DNA of 64,000 nt from Vibrio artabrorum (lineage in GTDB: Bacteria; Pseudomonadota; Gammaproteobacteria; Enterobacterales; Vibrionaceae). The translations under genes and the position numbers were made by a program. The notes under the pieces were generated by a model, which saw nothing but the letters and a program-made list of their open reading frames with translations, searched no databases and had not been told where the DNA came from. This document shows positions 18,257 through 28,300 of this stretch, piece by piece. The stretch spans positions 1,178,001-1,242,000 of the forward strand of contig NZ_AP025459.1 in NCBI RefSeq assembly GCF_024347295.1, in the 5' to 3' direction. Positions within the stretch are counted from its first letter, which is position 1. Each line of letters starts with the position of its first letter.

Positions 18257-18794
18257 TGAGTCAAACCATAAGTTAACGTTTTGACCAGTATAAACAAACG
18301 CCAGCAAAAGAAGCGCGAACTTAACGTTGCTTTACGTAAATCTACCTTTCGTTACAAATAAAAAAACACAATCTATCCATTGACTATACTTGAAGTACAT
18401 AGCATTGGCCGAGTGAATGTATTTTACGTAAATAGCTGCGTTACAATCAGGTATCCGGATAGCATATCACAAAGCGAAAACTCAACATTTTTATTATTTT
18501 TGTTGCATATTTGAATCGTTTTGTCATTCACAGTGCTTTTACACGTACCCATATTTTTATTCGTTTACGCTCCAACATAAATAGTAATTATGTTAATAGA
18601 AAGGTCATTAAACGTTTGCGTAATCGCTAACCTTCACTTCTACCCGTTTTGGGGGTTTAATCACAAAAACAGGCTTGGTATAGTTTTTCCGTCAAACATA
18701 ACCAGACCATTCGAGGCACGGAGCTTCCTCAATCATCTCATGAAGAGAAGAATTGGTACCGACAAAGTATCGGCAAATTTAAGAGGGTCAAACA
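18257..18794. other. Intergenic interval with two TTTACGTAAA palindromes
   Basis: A 538-bp region between the divergent dacA and ygjV-like genes with no convincing gene. The 10-bp palindrome TTTACGTAAA occurs at 18331-18340 and 18423-18432, each followed by T, and could be a pair of regulator sites. The rest is AT-rich. Confidence 0.45.
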
Positions 18795-19049
18795 ATGGAA
18801 TTCAATATGGTTGAAATTTTAGGTTACGCTGCGTCTATTATGGTCGCTATTTCATTAACGATGAAAGACATTGTTCGTCTACGTGTCCTTAACTTTATTG
18901 GCTGTGCTCTATTCACAGCATACGGCATCATGATTGACGCATGGCCAGTTGCCGCCACCAACGGCTTTATCGCTTGTGTCAACATCTACTTCCTTGCAAA
19001 AATGCAAAAGGAAAAAAAAACGCAAGCGATGAAAACAGCGAAAGCTTAA
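18795..19049 (+). CDS. YgjV-family small inner-membrane protein
   Basis: An 84-residue protein with two or three hydrophobic segments (ILGYAASIMVAISLTM, VLNFIGCALFTAYGIMI, PVAATNGFIACVNIYFLAKM) and a lysine-rich tail. It resembles the YgjV family but is about half the usual length, as many Vibrio versions are. Function unknown. GAGGG seven bases upstream supports the start. Confidence 0.75.
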   Translation: MEFNMVEILGYAASIMVAISLTMKDIVRLRVLNFIGCALFTAYGIMIDAWPVAATNGFIACVNIYFLAKMQKEKKTQAMKTAKA

Positions 19050-19078
19050 ACTAGCGACTCGCGGTTCAAATCATTCTG

Positions 19079-19140
19079 AAAAAGCCCAAACGGTTCCTCT
19101 CGTTCTAATCAAGAACAGAAGCACAGTTTGGGCTTTTTTC
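19079..19140 (+). terminator. Terminator after the ygjV-like gene
   Basis: Stem AAAAAGCCCAAAC / GTTTGGGCTTTTTT spanning a long loop, with a T-run on the plus strand. Confidence 0.8.
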
Positions 19141-19215
19141 TACCTAATCTTTGGTATCAACCGACTGTCATCGCTTTTAAAGAGGGTTCTACGCTCCATC
19201 GATGAGTGATATAAA

Positions 19216-19243
19216 AACGCCGAACTGGGTTCAGTTCGGCGTT
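19216..19243 (-). terminator. Terminator after the chitinase gene
   Basis: Twelve-bp stem AACGCCGAACTG / CAGTTCGGCGTT with a T-run on the minus strand, 145 bp past the chitinase stop codon. No gene lies between them. Confidence 0.8.
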
Positions 19244-19387
19244 GTCATTATGCGTTTACGCTAATTTAGAAAATGACCACTAAATTACTGAGAAACAGGA
19301 CTTTAAGACATTGACACTTATTGTCTTGTATTTCAGCGCTTAATGATATTCAACGTAAACGCCTCGACATAACAGTGAAACGACTGG

Positions 19388-22300
19388 TTATGAACATACT
19401 TTCGTCCAGCTACCATCGCTACCCGGTTCAGAACTTGTCCACCAGTTTGCTTGGTAAACACTCCCATTATGAACCACTTGGTCGCCTGTGTTTGCATGGC
19501 TTGGGTTACCCGCCCAATCTTTCTGAGGTAAGTCTGGGTAAACCGCTAAACCTGTTGTATCACATGTACCTGGGTTGGTGCCACCATCGCCAGGGTTACC
19601 GCCACCTGAACTGATATCACCTAATGGTAGATCTGGTTGCTCGAAGCTAAACGCGTAATCAACACCACCGACATTCACAGCGTAATTAGCCGGACCTGAA
19701 ATAGGTAAGTAATACACCATATCTAGCTCATACACACCACCAGCAGGAAGTGCTTCCCACGTAGGCAAAGTAAACGCCACTCGGTGCATGGGGCCATCTA
19801 ATCCACCGATGTTATCCGCACGAGTATGACCGGAAGCAATCACCGTTAAACCACCACCCGATTGATCTTTCGCGTTATCAGGCGCTGACACAGGAATATC
19901 GAATTGGAACTCAGTGCCACCCGGAAGAGCTTGCCCTGTGTTGTTGGTGAAGGTGATCTTAGGGTTAATTGGGTAGTTTTGGTCACCGACTTTGAAGCCA
20001 CCAACCGATACTGCAATATCGAGTGCTTCCGTTGGAATAGCACCCGTCGCTACTTTATTTCCATACGGTGTTGCAGACTTAAACTTATCGTAAATAGCTT
20101 TCGTCATGGTGTTACCCATGTGGAACTCACCGTTACCGCTATTACACGCTTGTTCGGTTGTATCGATAGACGTTCGGTTGCCATTCGCATCAAGTACATA
20201 ACAATTATAGTCCCCTGCGAGTTCCCAGAACATGATGCCGCCGATCTCTTTGTCGATAACGTAGTCTGCTTTCACATCGATAGATTGTTTATCTTCTGTT
20301 GAAAGGAACACGCCCTTCTCTGCATTCCACAACCAAGGTGCGACTGCGACGCTGTCGTAGTTTCTCGTGTAAGTGCCCGTTAGAACATCTGAAGGATCAT
20401 TCACAGGATCAAGCTTGTAAGCTTCAGCATAAGAACCCCAAATACCTTTCTCTAAGTTCTTCGCATGCCACATCGGGTTAGAGCCCGCACCCATTTCGTT
20501 GCCTTTCGGATCGGTATCGTGCCACATGTTATCGATACCAACTGCACCATGGCCACAGTTGTTTTTCTCACCTTCACCGGTACCCGCTGAACATTCCGCT
20601 TGGTTTGGTAGTGCAGCTCGGCCCCAGAGACCATTTTCGCCACCGGTTACACCTTGCCAGCCACGAGTGTAGTAAGGCACGCCAATGTTGATTCGGCCAG
20701 CCGGCATCGAACCACGGAAATAATGATAAGCCCAGTCTGTATTCAGATAACCGATACCGCCATAAGCTGCCGTGTCATAAACATTCCACTGAGCCAATTC
20801 TGAGTCTTTACCCGTATCGAACAAAGCTGCATTATGCCCTACATGGTCATTCCAAGCTCCGTGAAGGTCATAAGACATGATGTTTACGTAATCGAGATAC
20901 TGAGTCACATCGAATGTTTCCATACCGCGCAACAGGTAACCAGAAGAAGGTGCCGCGATCGTTAACATGTAGTGATTGCCATCTTGTGCGGACGCCACAT
21001 CGAGTTTTTCGCGGAGCACTTTCATCAACACTTGGTAAGAAGCCCATAGGTATTGACGACGGGGCTCCATGAACTCTTTATCGTATGGATTACCTGCGCC
21101 CGCCATTGAGGTTGGGTATTCGTAATCGATATCTAAACCATCAAACTGGTACTTACGCAGCATTTCAACCGCGGAAGTTGCAAATGTTTCGATACCTTGA
21201 TGGTTAATAGAACCGTCAGCGTTAGTCGTCATTGTGTAGAAACCACCATCAGCAACTCGACTACCGTCAGTGGCAAAGTGCCCCCCAGTTTCCGCCCAAC
21301 CACCGATTGAGATTAGCGTTTTCACATCGTGTTTCTTCTTCGCTGTGGCTAATGCACCAAAGTGACCTTTGAAGCCTAATGCAGGATCAATTTCCACGCC
21401 CGGCCACTCTTTGCCAACCGCTGCATTGTTTGGATCGTTCACATCACCTACGTTTACTTTGCCATCAGAGCCAATACTTACAAAAGCGTAATTAATATGT
21501 GTGAGTTGCTCCCAAGGAATGTCATTGACTAAGTAAGCCGCTTGTGGGTCATCCCCAGCTCGCCAACTTGTGAAATAACCAATAACACGACGCGGGTGAT
21601 CCGCACCCATTTTTTCACGGCCTTCACCATCGTAAATCGTACAGTAAGGAACATCGATACCTTGAGTTTGATACAAGCCATCAGGGCGACATGTGCTCAC
21701 TGTTGAAGTGCCGTTTACAGTCAAAGAGGCCAATGCCGAATCTGTGATCGAACCTTGGTTGTCTGTCGCTTTCGCATAAACAGGCAATGTCCCCGCTTGA
21801 GTGGTTGTGTAATCTAACGTGTAAGGGCTCGTTGCTGCGGTACCGACAAGAGCGCCAGCCACATAGAAATCAACCTTATCCACGGTGCCATCGCTGTCTG
21901 CGGCTGTTGCAGTAAGCGTTACCACACCGCCAACATCGACCGAAGCTGCGGAAAGCGCAACCGAAACGGTCGGTGCCTCATTTCCAGGTCTAACGGAATC
22001 AACAGAAATAGAAACGGTACTTGCAACACTCGTTGCACCTTGATTGTCCATTGCTACAACCGAAACCTGATGGTTACCCGGCGTTGCACCCCAAACTGCT
22101 TCGAAAGGTGCCGCTGTGACTACCGCGACTGATGCACCATCAACGAAGAACTCAACCGAAACCACAGCGCCGTCAACGTCTAGCGCGGTAGCACTCAGTA
22201 CCACATTATCACCTTCAATAATCGCATCAGATGCAGTTGGCGCCGTTAATGACGTTGTTGGGGCTTCATTTGGCGTACCGCCACCTCCGTCACTGCTGCA

Positions 22301-22555
22301 CACATCGACTTTCTTCCATTGTGCGTAATCGCCTTCAAATTGGCTTGGGTTATTATTTTGATTCCAGTAATTTGCAGTGTAAGCACTGCCGTCATGTGAA
22401 ACCTGATCTCCCCCCGTGTATACCGCAGCAGCGTCCCACACTTCTAACGTTGAACAATCCACAGCAGCATAACTGTTGAATGCCATCAAACATGACGCGC
22501 TGAGTGTACTGAGTGTAAAAACCGACTTGGCCACTCTTCCTTGGTTTAATTGCAT
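19388..22555 (-). CDS. Secreted GH18 chitinase with two CBM5/12 chitin-binding domains
   Basis: A 1055-residue secreted enzyme that hydrolyses beta-1,4 bonds of chitin. Order: signal peptide (cleavage near NSYA-A, about residue 31); CBM5/12 domain (about 35-86, [18 protein letters not shown] and AQWKKVDVC); a Gly-rich linker; two Ig-like repeats (about 96-187 and 193-282); a GH18 domain (about 320-835) with SIGGW at 416-420 and catalytic DGLDIDYE at 472-479 (acid E479); a ChiC-like beta domain (about 860-985); a Gly-rich linker; and a second CBM5/12 at the C-terminus (about 1005-1054). Chitin-binding modules at both ends are notable. It is monocistronic with its own terminator. Confidence 0.93.
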   Translation of the reverse strand: MQLNQGRVAKSVFTLSTLSASCLMAFNSYAAVDCSTLEVWDAAAVYTGGDQVSHDGSAYTANYWNQNNNPSQFEGDYAQWKKVDVCSSDGGGGTPNEAPTTSLTAPTASDAIIEGDNVVLSATALDVDGAVVSVEFFVDGASVAVVTAAPFEAVWGATPGNHQVSVVAMDNQGATSVASTVSISVDSVRPGNEAPTVSVALSAASVDVGGVVTLTATAADSDGTVDKVDFYVAGALVGTAATSPYTLDYTTTQAGTLPVYAKATDNQGSITDSALASLTVNGTSTVSTCRPDGLYQTQGIDVPYCTIYDGEGREKMGADHPRRVIGYFTSWRAGDDPQAAYLVNDIPWEQLTHINYAFVSIGSDGKVNVGDVNDPNNAAVGKEWPGVEIDPALGFKGHFGALATAKKKHDVKTLISIGGWAETGGHFATDGSRVADGGFYTMTTNADGSINHQGIETFATSAVEMLRKYQFDGLDIDYEYPTSMAGAGNPYDKEFMEPRRQYLWASYQVLMKVLREKLDVASAQDGNHYMLTIAAPSSGYLLRGMETFDVTQYLDYVNIMSYDLHGAWNDHVGHNAALFDTGKDSELAQWNVYDTAAYGGIGYLNTDWAYHYFRGSMPAGRINIGVPYYTRGWQGVTGGENGLWGRAALPNQAECSAGTGEGEKNNCGHGAVGIDNMWHDTDPKGNEMGAGSNPMWHAKNLEKGIWGSYAEAYKLDPVNDPSDVLTGTYTRNYDSVAVAPWLWNAEKGVFLSTEDKQSIDVKADYVIDKEIGGIMFWELAGDYNCYVLDANGNRTSIDTTEQACNSGNGEFHMGNTMTKAIYDKFKSATPYGNKVATGAIPTEALDIAVSVGGFKVGDQNYPINPKITFTNNTGQALPGGTEFQFDIPVSAPDNAKDQSGGGLTVIASGHTRADNIGGLDGPMHRVAFTLPTWEALPAGGVYELDMVYYLPISGPANYAVNVGGVDYAFSFEQPDLPLGDISSGGGNPGDGGTNPGTCDTTGLAVYPDLPQKDWAGNPSHANTGDQVVHNGSVYQANWWTSSEPGSDGSWTKVCS

Positions 22556-23005
22556 ATTAACGATCCCTTAAGTTCTTGTTTCAATATATTTAATTTAAGC
22601 GGTACTCTCCTTACCGCTTAAATATCTTCACAAAAGAACTGTAGATAACAGCCACCATTAAGCACATAAAATATTCCACATTTACAGAATGGCTCGCATT
22701 AATTTGCTGATGCCATGCAATAGGTCGACACTTATTTTGCACCAATAACTAATATTCCTTTATTTCGGAGAAGCAAAAAAATACGCCCTTAATAATCAGA
22801 TATGTCATTTGAAGCCGAGAAATAATTCGCATTAAAACAGGTCAAAAAGTCATGATTTAAAGACAATTTTGAATTCTTTTCGGAATTCGCCCATTTTTGA
22901 TGACAAATGTGTTAATATCGGCGGCTTTTTTGACGAACCTCACATTTCTATGCAAGTGTGGGAGAAATACATAGGCTTGAAAAAGCCAAATATAGCGAAG
23001 AAATA
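22556..23005. other. Divergent promoter region between the chitinase and BCCT genes
   Basis: About 450 bp without a gene, AT-rich, containing promoters for both flanking genes. No specific operator could be assigned with confidence. Confidence 0.5.
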
Positions 23006-24592
23006 ATGTCCAACTTGACGCAAGTCGCCAACGAAAACATCAACGCAGAATCTACTTCTATCGATTTCACCAAAGCCCAATCACTGGGTGAAAAGCTGGA
23101 ACTCGGAAACCCAGTCTTTTGGCTTAGTGGCAGTTTTTTAACCCTCTTTGTCATCCTCGCTTTCACTAACACTTCCGTGTTGTCCGAACTTGTTAACATC
23201 GGTTTTAGTTACTCAACTAAGTGGTTCGGTGCTTTCTGGCAAGTCCTACTGCTACTCAACTTCATTATCGGCTTAGTGCTTGCACTCGGTCGTACAGGTC
23301 ACGTTCGTTTAGGAACGCTTGCCCTACCTGAAATGACCACGTTTAAATGGATGTCGATCGTCCTATGTACACTCCTCGCCGGTGGTGGGGTCTTTTGGGC
23401 CGCGGCAGAACCGATTGCTCACTTTGTTTCAGCTCCGCCACTGTATGGCAACGCGGATCCTCACGCGATGGCGTTCAATGCCTTATCACAATCTTTCATG
23501 CACTGGGGTTTCCTTGCATGGGCAATCTTGGGTGGTTTGTCATCGATCGTGTTAATGCACTTGCATTACGACAAAGGCCTTCCTCTTAAGCCTCGCACTC
23601 TGCTTTACCCACTGCTTGGCGACAAGGCAATCAACAGCTCAATTGGTCACGTTGTTGATGCTTGTAGTATCGTCGCTGTCGCGGCGGGGACTATTGGTCC
23701 AATCGGCTTCCTTGGCCTACAAATCAGTTATGCGCTAAGTGAATTGTTTGGTATTTCAGACAGCTTTGCGACTCAAAGTGTGGTTATTATCTTTGCTATC
23801 GCAATGTACACACTGTCTGCTTTAAGCGGCGTGAACAAAGGTATCCAACTGATCAGTCGTTACAACATCATCTTGTCGGTGTGCCTAATCGGCTACATCC
23901 TGCTGGTCGGCCCAACGAGTTTCATCATCGATGGCTATCTGCAAGGTATCGGTGAAATGGTGGATAACTTCATCCCAATGGCGCTTTACCGCGAAGATAC
24001 GGAATGGCTAGGCGGTTGGACGGTATTCTTCTGGGGATGGTTCTTAGGCTATGGGCCTATGATGGCAATCTTCATTGCTCGTATCTCACGTGGTCGTACT
24101 ATTCGCCAGATGATTGTTTCTATCAGCATCATTGCCCCACTTGTGACATGCTTTTGGTTCAGTATTGTTGGCGGTAGTGGTTTAGCGTTTGAATTAGAAA
24201 ACCCAGGTGTGATTTCTAGTGCGTTCGAAGGCTTCAACCTTCCAGCGGTTCTGCTCGCCATTACCGCTCAACTGCCATTCCCGACTTTGATTGCGATTCT
24301 GTTCCTTATCTTGACGACCACGTTCATCGTGACAACCGGTGACTCAATGACCTACACCATCAGTGTAGTAATGACCGGTACGACAGAGCCGAACGCTGCG
24401 GTGCGTACCTTCTGGGGTATCATTATGGGTGTGGTCGCGATCGCACTTATCTCAATGGGTTCTGGCGGCATCTCCGCTCTACAGTCGTTCATTGTGATCA
24501 CCGCCGTTCCTGTTTCGTTCATCTTGCTGCCATGTTTATGGCACGCTCCGAAGATAGCGAACCAGATGGCAAGAGATCAAGGCATTGCTTAA
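23006..24592 (+). CDS. BCCT-family (betaine/carnitine/choline) transporter
   Basis: A 528-residue inner-membrane protein with about twelve helices. Family marks include PVFWLSGSFLTLFV at the start of helix 1 and the signature near WTVFFWGWFLGYGPMM followed by ARISRGRTIRQMI. BCCT proteins import quaternary amines such as glycine betaine or choline, coupled to Na+ or H+, for osmoprotection. The signature WGWFLGYGP departs from the usual W-W-x-W-x-P, so the substrate may differ. The ATG at 23006 with GAAG upstream is preferred; a GTG 48 bases earlier is possible. Confidence 0.88.
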   Translation: MSNLTQVANENINAESTSIDFTKAQSLGEKLELGNPVFWLSGSFLTLFVILAFTNTSVLSELVNIGFSYSTKWFGAFWQVLLLLNFIIGLVLALGRTGHVRLGTLALPEMTTFKWMSIVLCTLLAGGGVFWAAAEPIAHFVSAPPLYGNADPHAMAFNALSQSFMHWGFLAWAILGGLSSIVLMHLHYDKGLPLKPRTLLYPLLGDKAINSSIGHVVDACSIVAVAAGTIGPIGFLGLQISYALSELFGISDSFATQSVVIIFAIAMYTLSALSGVNKGIQLISRYNIILSVCLIGYILLVGPTSFIIDGYLQGIGEMVDNFIPMALYREDTEWLGGWTVFFWGWFLGYGPMMAIFIARISRGRTIRQMIVSISIIAPLVTCFWFSIVGGSGLAFELENPGVISSAFEGFNLPAVLLAITAQLPFPTLIAILFLILTTTFIVTTGDSMTYTISVVMTGTTEPNAAVRTFWGIIMGVVAIALISMGSGGISALQSFIVITAVPVSFILLPCLWHAPKIANQMARDQGIA

Positions 24593-24630
24593 TACCTAAA
24601 TCGATTCAGTTTCGCATAGCGTATTAAACG

Positions 24631-24670
24631 ACAAAGCCACTCAAGGCATAACCTGAGTGGCTTTGTTTTG
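24631..24670 (+). terminator. Terminator after the BCCT gene
   Basis: Sixteen-position stem from ACAAAGCCACTCAAGG to its complement with a 4-nt loop, then TTTTG. Confidence 0.85.
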
Positions 24671-24831
24671 TCTGTTCGCTGTCTAATTGATTAGGGCTTG
24701 CTTCGATAAGCACCTTCCCTATACGCTATTGTATCTATAAGTATTTCAACTTATTGAAACTTATCAACCTCGGCAACCATGACTGAAGTTGAAGTAAAGC
24801 ACAAGCACATGAATTACGCACGTTGAATTCA

Positions 24832-25188
24832 CTACTTCAAAACCAGCCTATATACATCATTATTCACACCACCAACATTCACCAACTTTCCCGGTTCCAT
24901 ATAAAGCGAAGTGTCTAATTGTCGAGTAGAACGTGGATCTTTCTTTTCTCGAGTCACGCGCATATCAACTAAATAACCAGAATCTTGTTTTCGTATTGAA
25001 CCCGAAAAAGTGACACTTTCAACCCTATCCGCGAGCACTGAATTGAATGTGTTATCTTCTAATACGCCCGCGGAGATCGATGTATCATCATAAAAAAGCG
25101 TAATGGTTGCCGTGTCAGGAGCCAGCTCTTGATTGGACGAACAACCCACCAAGGTAAGGCACAAAATTAAAACAATTCGAAATGACAT
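24832..25188 (-). CDS. Small lipoprotein of unknown function
   Basis: A 118-residue protein with a lipoprotein signal peptide (MSFRIVLILCLTLVGCSS, lipobox LVGC). The rest is polar and beta-rich with no domain I recognise. Aspartate or asparagine is absent from the position after the lipid cysteine, so outer-membrane sorting is expected. It has no obvious operon partner. Confidence 0.7.
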   Translation of the reverse strand: MSFRIVLILCLTLVGCSSNQELAPDTATITLFYDDTSISAGVLEDNTFNSVLADRVESVTFSGSIRKQDSGYLVDMRVTREKKDPRSTRQLDTSLYMEPGKLVNVGGVNNDVYRLVLK

Positions 25189-25427
25189 AAACTGGTTTTC
25201 TTTCTTACGTTAAGCGTCTGATTGGATATTAAAACACTTCGACTCAATAAACACCATGTGTCGGGTAGAAGCTTGATTTTAGTATTTGGAGTGAGCGGTG
25301 TGGCGGGGCTTAATGGTGGTGTTACATCTTGGAATGAGGTTGGCTAGTCAGATAATCGAACCTAGCGCCTTGTTTAGGGGCTAGGTCCGAAATTTAAACG
25401 CTATTGTCGAAAAAGGTTCCGCTTGGT

Positions 25428-26675
25428 TTAAGCAACAACGTCTTGTGGAGGCGTACCTTCACAGTTAGAAACAACAGCATCAATTTGTACTAAAGCATTC
25501 ATTGGGATCTCTGAAACCCCTACTACCGTTCTTGCCGGTAACTCAGCATTAAAGAATGTAGTGTAGATTTCGTTTACCGCATCAATATCTGAAATATCCT
25601 TAAGTTGAATATTAATTTTCACCGTATCGTCCATGCTATGGTCAACACTTTCAATTATCGACTTAATATTTCTCAAACACTGTTCAGCTTGTTCTTTTAC
25701 CCCACCAGAAACTAATTCATTTGTTTTCGGGTCTACAGGCAATTGGCCTGAAATATGATTATAGTGAGAGAAAGCGACGGTGTGCGAATAAGGCATGAAT
25801 GGTGCTGCAGCAGTATTATTGGTTTCAATAACCAATAAGCGAGTGTCTTCTGGTAATTGCGGCGGTGTACCGTCGCCATGTGAAACGGATGTATCAATTT
25901 GAATTAAAGCGCCCATTGGTAGTTCAGCCGCGTTAACAACAGTACGTGCTGGAACATAACTTGGGAAGAACTTAGTACACACTTCATTTACCTTTTCAGC
26001 ATCTTCGATGTTTTTGAGGTAAATAGTGGTTTTAACCACATCATTCATGACATGACCGATGCTCTCTAGAATAGCTTTAATGTTTGCTAAGCATTGTGCT
26101 GTTTGCGCTTCGATACCACCATTAACCAACTCACCGGTGGTTACATCTATAGGTAACTGAGCTGAAAGATTGTTGTAGTGAGAAAAGGCTGCGGTCTGTG
26201 TGGACACATCACTTTGAGGCGCATTATCCGTATTTCTTGATACCTTAACTAGCGCGCAAGGTGCTTGTGGTTTAGTGCCTTCGCCGTTTGAAATAAGCGC
26301 ATCCATTTGTACTAAAGCGTCACTGTTCGGTAGCGCAGCCACACCCACCACTGTGCGTGTAGGAAGGCTGTTGTGGAAGAAGCTTTTGTAAACTTCATCA
26401 ATAGCATCGATATCAGACATATTCTTAACGAAAACATTAATCTTCACGACATCATCCATTACATGGTCGATGCTTTCAACAATCGCTTTAATATTATTTA
26501 AGCATTGTGTTGCTTGGTCTTTAATATCACCAGTTACTATTTCACCTGTTTTTGGATTAACAGGTAATTGAGCAGAAAAGTTATTATAATGAGAAAAAGC
26601 GACCGTTTGTGTAGATACAGAATTAATTGGTGCATTTTCAGTATTTCTTGAAACTTTAATGATATCGCTACTCAT
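25428..26675 (-). CDS. Triple-domain Rid (YjgF/YER057c/UK114) protein, copy 1
   Basis: A 415-residue protein made of three tandem RidA-like domains (about residues 8-132, 144-270 and 283-410). Each unit has AFSHYN, S(A/G)QLP, an EQAxQCLxNIKxI(V/I)ES helix and a P(A/T)RTVV strand. The arginine equal to catalytic R105 of E. coli RidA is kept in all three (R107, R244, R382). The residue equal to RidA E120 is Gln in all three (Q123, Q259, Q397). RidA is a homotrimer with active sites between subunits, so this chain probably folds as a single-chain pseudo-trimer. Imine or enamine hydrolysis is the family activity; the E-to-Q change makes the substrate uncertain. No signal peptide. Confidence 0.88.
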   Translation of the reverse strand: MSSDIIKVSRNTENAPINSVSTQTVAFSHYNNFSAQLPVNPKTGEIVTGDIKDQATQCLNNIKAIVESIDHVMDDVVKINVFVKNMSDIDAIDEVYKSFFHNSLPTRTVVGVAALPNSDALVQMDALISNGEGTKPQAPCALVKVSRNTDNAPQSDVSTQTAAFSHYNNLSAQLPIDVTTGELVNGGIEAQTAQCLANIKAILESIGHVMNDVVKTTIYLKNIEDAEKVNEVCTKFFPSYVPARTVVNAAELPMGALIQIDTSVSHGDGTPPQLPEDTRLLVIETNNTAAAPFMPYSHTVAFSHYNHISGQLPVDPKTNELVSGGVKEQAEQCLRNIKSIIESVDHSMDDTVKINIQLKDISDIDAVNEIYTTFFNAELPARTVVGVSEIPMNALVQIDAVVSNCEGTPPQDVVA

Positions 26676-27202
26676 CGGTATTATCCTTTTTATAAAATAG
26701 GCATACGTATTTATATTTAATAATCGTATTGGAAAGAATGATTAAAGTAGCGCCATATTAATTTAATTATTTTAAGCTAAACGTGACCCCCATCAGACTA
26801 TTACTTGACTATGAATCTATAATTTAACGAATAATTAGTCACAACACGACTAATTATCCGCCGCAATGGCGTTGACCAAGCTCTGTATTCATTTTATTTT
26901 TTAAACATTCAACATTCGTGAATACAATCTCAGATAGAACGAGGCACACTTTCCGTAATTTAGATAATATTTGATAAGTTGTTCACACTAAAAACCCCTT
27001 ACTCGCTCAGTTATTGGCCTTACGTCCTTATAGGCGTGCATAAACTCTTAGGCTAGTTAACTAATTATTTTAAAGGGCTTCTGCTAGATAAATACATTAA
27101 TAATATATACGACAATCAAATACCAATAAACTGAGAATACCGACAATTAGATACATTTATCCATATAATTTAACAAGCATATGAAGCATGAGTGCATCGA
27201 AC
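26676..27202. other. AT-rich non-coding interval upstream of Rid copy 1
   Basis: About 530 bp with no convincing open frame and noticeably AT-rich. It probably holds the promoter of the triple Rid gene. No operator was identified. Confidence 0.5.
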
Positions 27203-27207
27203 ATAAT

Positions 27208-27243
27208 CTCCCCCCCTAGAGCGCTATACCGCTCTAGGGGGGG
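27208..27243. repeat. Strong hairpin with a seven-C/seven-G stem overlapping the AraC-gene stop
   Basis: Perfect 14-bp stem CCCCCCCTAGAGCG / CGCTCTAGGGGGGG with a 6-nt loop. The stop codon of the araC-like gene sits inside it. There is no T-tract on either side, so it is not a standard terminator. Confidence 0.7.
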
Positions 27244-28108
27244 TATTGAAGTGTCGTTTAAATTCGCGGCTGAATTGGGATGGACTGGAGTAGCCAACTC
27301 GGCGTGCAGCGTCGCTGATGCGAAGCCCCTCTAACTGAATCAGTTCTTTAGCTTTGTTGAGCCTGACCTTCTTTAAGTATTGAAGTGGCGATTCAAAAGT
27401 GACGTTACGAAAAGCATTGTGGAAAGCAGACACGCTCATGTTAGCTTCATCGGCAAGCGATTGAACGGTAATGGTTTGGTCATACTCTTGATGCACTTTA
27501 GACAGTGCTTTGGCAACACGGGCGTAATGGCCGTCATGATGAGCTAAATCAAACAATACGCGCCCTTCTGAACCTGTTAGTGCACGGTAGACAATCTCAT
27601 TAACCATCGCATCACCCAATATGTTGGCTTCGATGCCGCAATGCAGCGTTTTGACCAATCGAGTAAAGCTGTCCAGCATTGACTCTTCCATTGGTGTCGA
27701 CTCCAAACCACTCGCTCTTAGCTTATGTTTGTTGCAGTAGCTCTCTAGAAAACCTTGGTCTTCGAGCTTTTTAACTAAGCTATGTAAGCGCTGAGAATCA
27801 ATGCTAATCGATAAACCAAGCAAGGGCTCACCATTAACAGGCAAGGCTTCACACTCTAGCGGCATTGGCACACCGACGACAAGGTAGTCACCTGCGGCGT
27901 AAGTGACTGGCCTTTCTCCAATATAGATGTTCTTTTTACCTTGCCCAAGCATGATGATGCCAGACTGATAAGTAAACGGTTGGCGTTGGTTGCCAACACT
28001 GCTCCGATAAAACCAAACACCTTCGATGTCAGTTTCTCTGATCCCTTCGAGATCATCCCAGCCTTTGTGTTCAACATAAGACTGTAATAACTGAGCAAGT
28101 GTTTTCAT
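27224..28108 (-). CDS. yqhC: AraC-family regulator, YqhC-like
   Basis: A 294-residue regulator with an N-terminal cupin-like AraC domain (FTYQSGIIMLGQGKKNIYIGERPVTYAAGDYLVV) and two C-terminal HTH motifs (VQSLADEANMSVSAFHNAF and RISDAARRVGYSSPSQFSREFKRHF). It is divergent from a YqhD-type aldehyde reductase gene, 192 bp apart. In E. coli, YqhC activates yqhD in response to aldehydes, so the same relation is likely here. Its last codons form part of a strong hairpin. Confidence 0.85.
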   Translation of the reverse strand: MKTLAQLLQSYVEHKGWDDLEGIRETDIEGVWFYRSSVGNQRQPFTYQSGIIMLGQGKKNIYIGERPVTYAAGDYLVVGVPMPLECEALPVNGEPLLGLSISIDSQRLHSLVKKLEDQGFLESYCNKHKLRASGLESTPMEESMLDSFTRLVKTLHCGIEANILGDAMVNEIVYRALTGSEGRVLFDLAHHDGHYARVAKALSKVHQEYDQTITVQSLADEANMSVSAFHNAFRNVTFESPLQYLKKVRLNKAKELIQLEGLRISDAARRVGYSSPSQFSREFKRHFNTPPRAV

Positions 28109-28300
28109 AAGTGGCGACTCTCCATTTCAAGCGCTAACAGTAAGTAGACTAGACCAAAGAAAGAATATCAATTTTGTAGAAATAGGCAATTAATTTAGAG
28201 AAATCAACCTTCAACACCCTAGTATTCTGTACTAATATGCAAATATGAAAATCGAGCAATACATTAAAATAAAAATCTAGCTTTACACAAGGAACCTACA

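Noticed and set aside
18590..18814. 74-aa open frame in the dacA/ygjV intergenic region
   Set aside because: No family resemblance, no ribosome-binding site, and it runs into the start of the ygjV-like gene.
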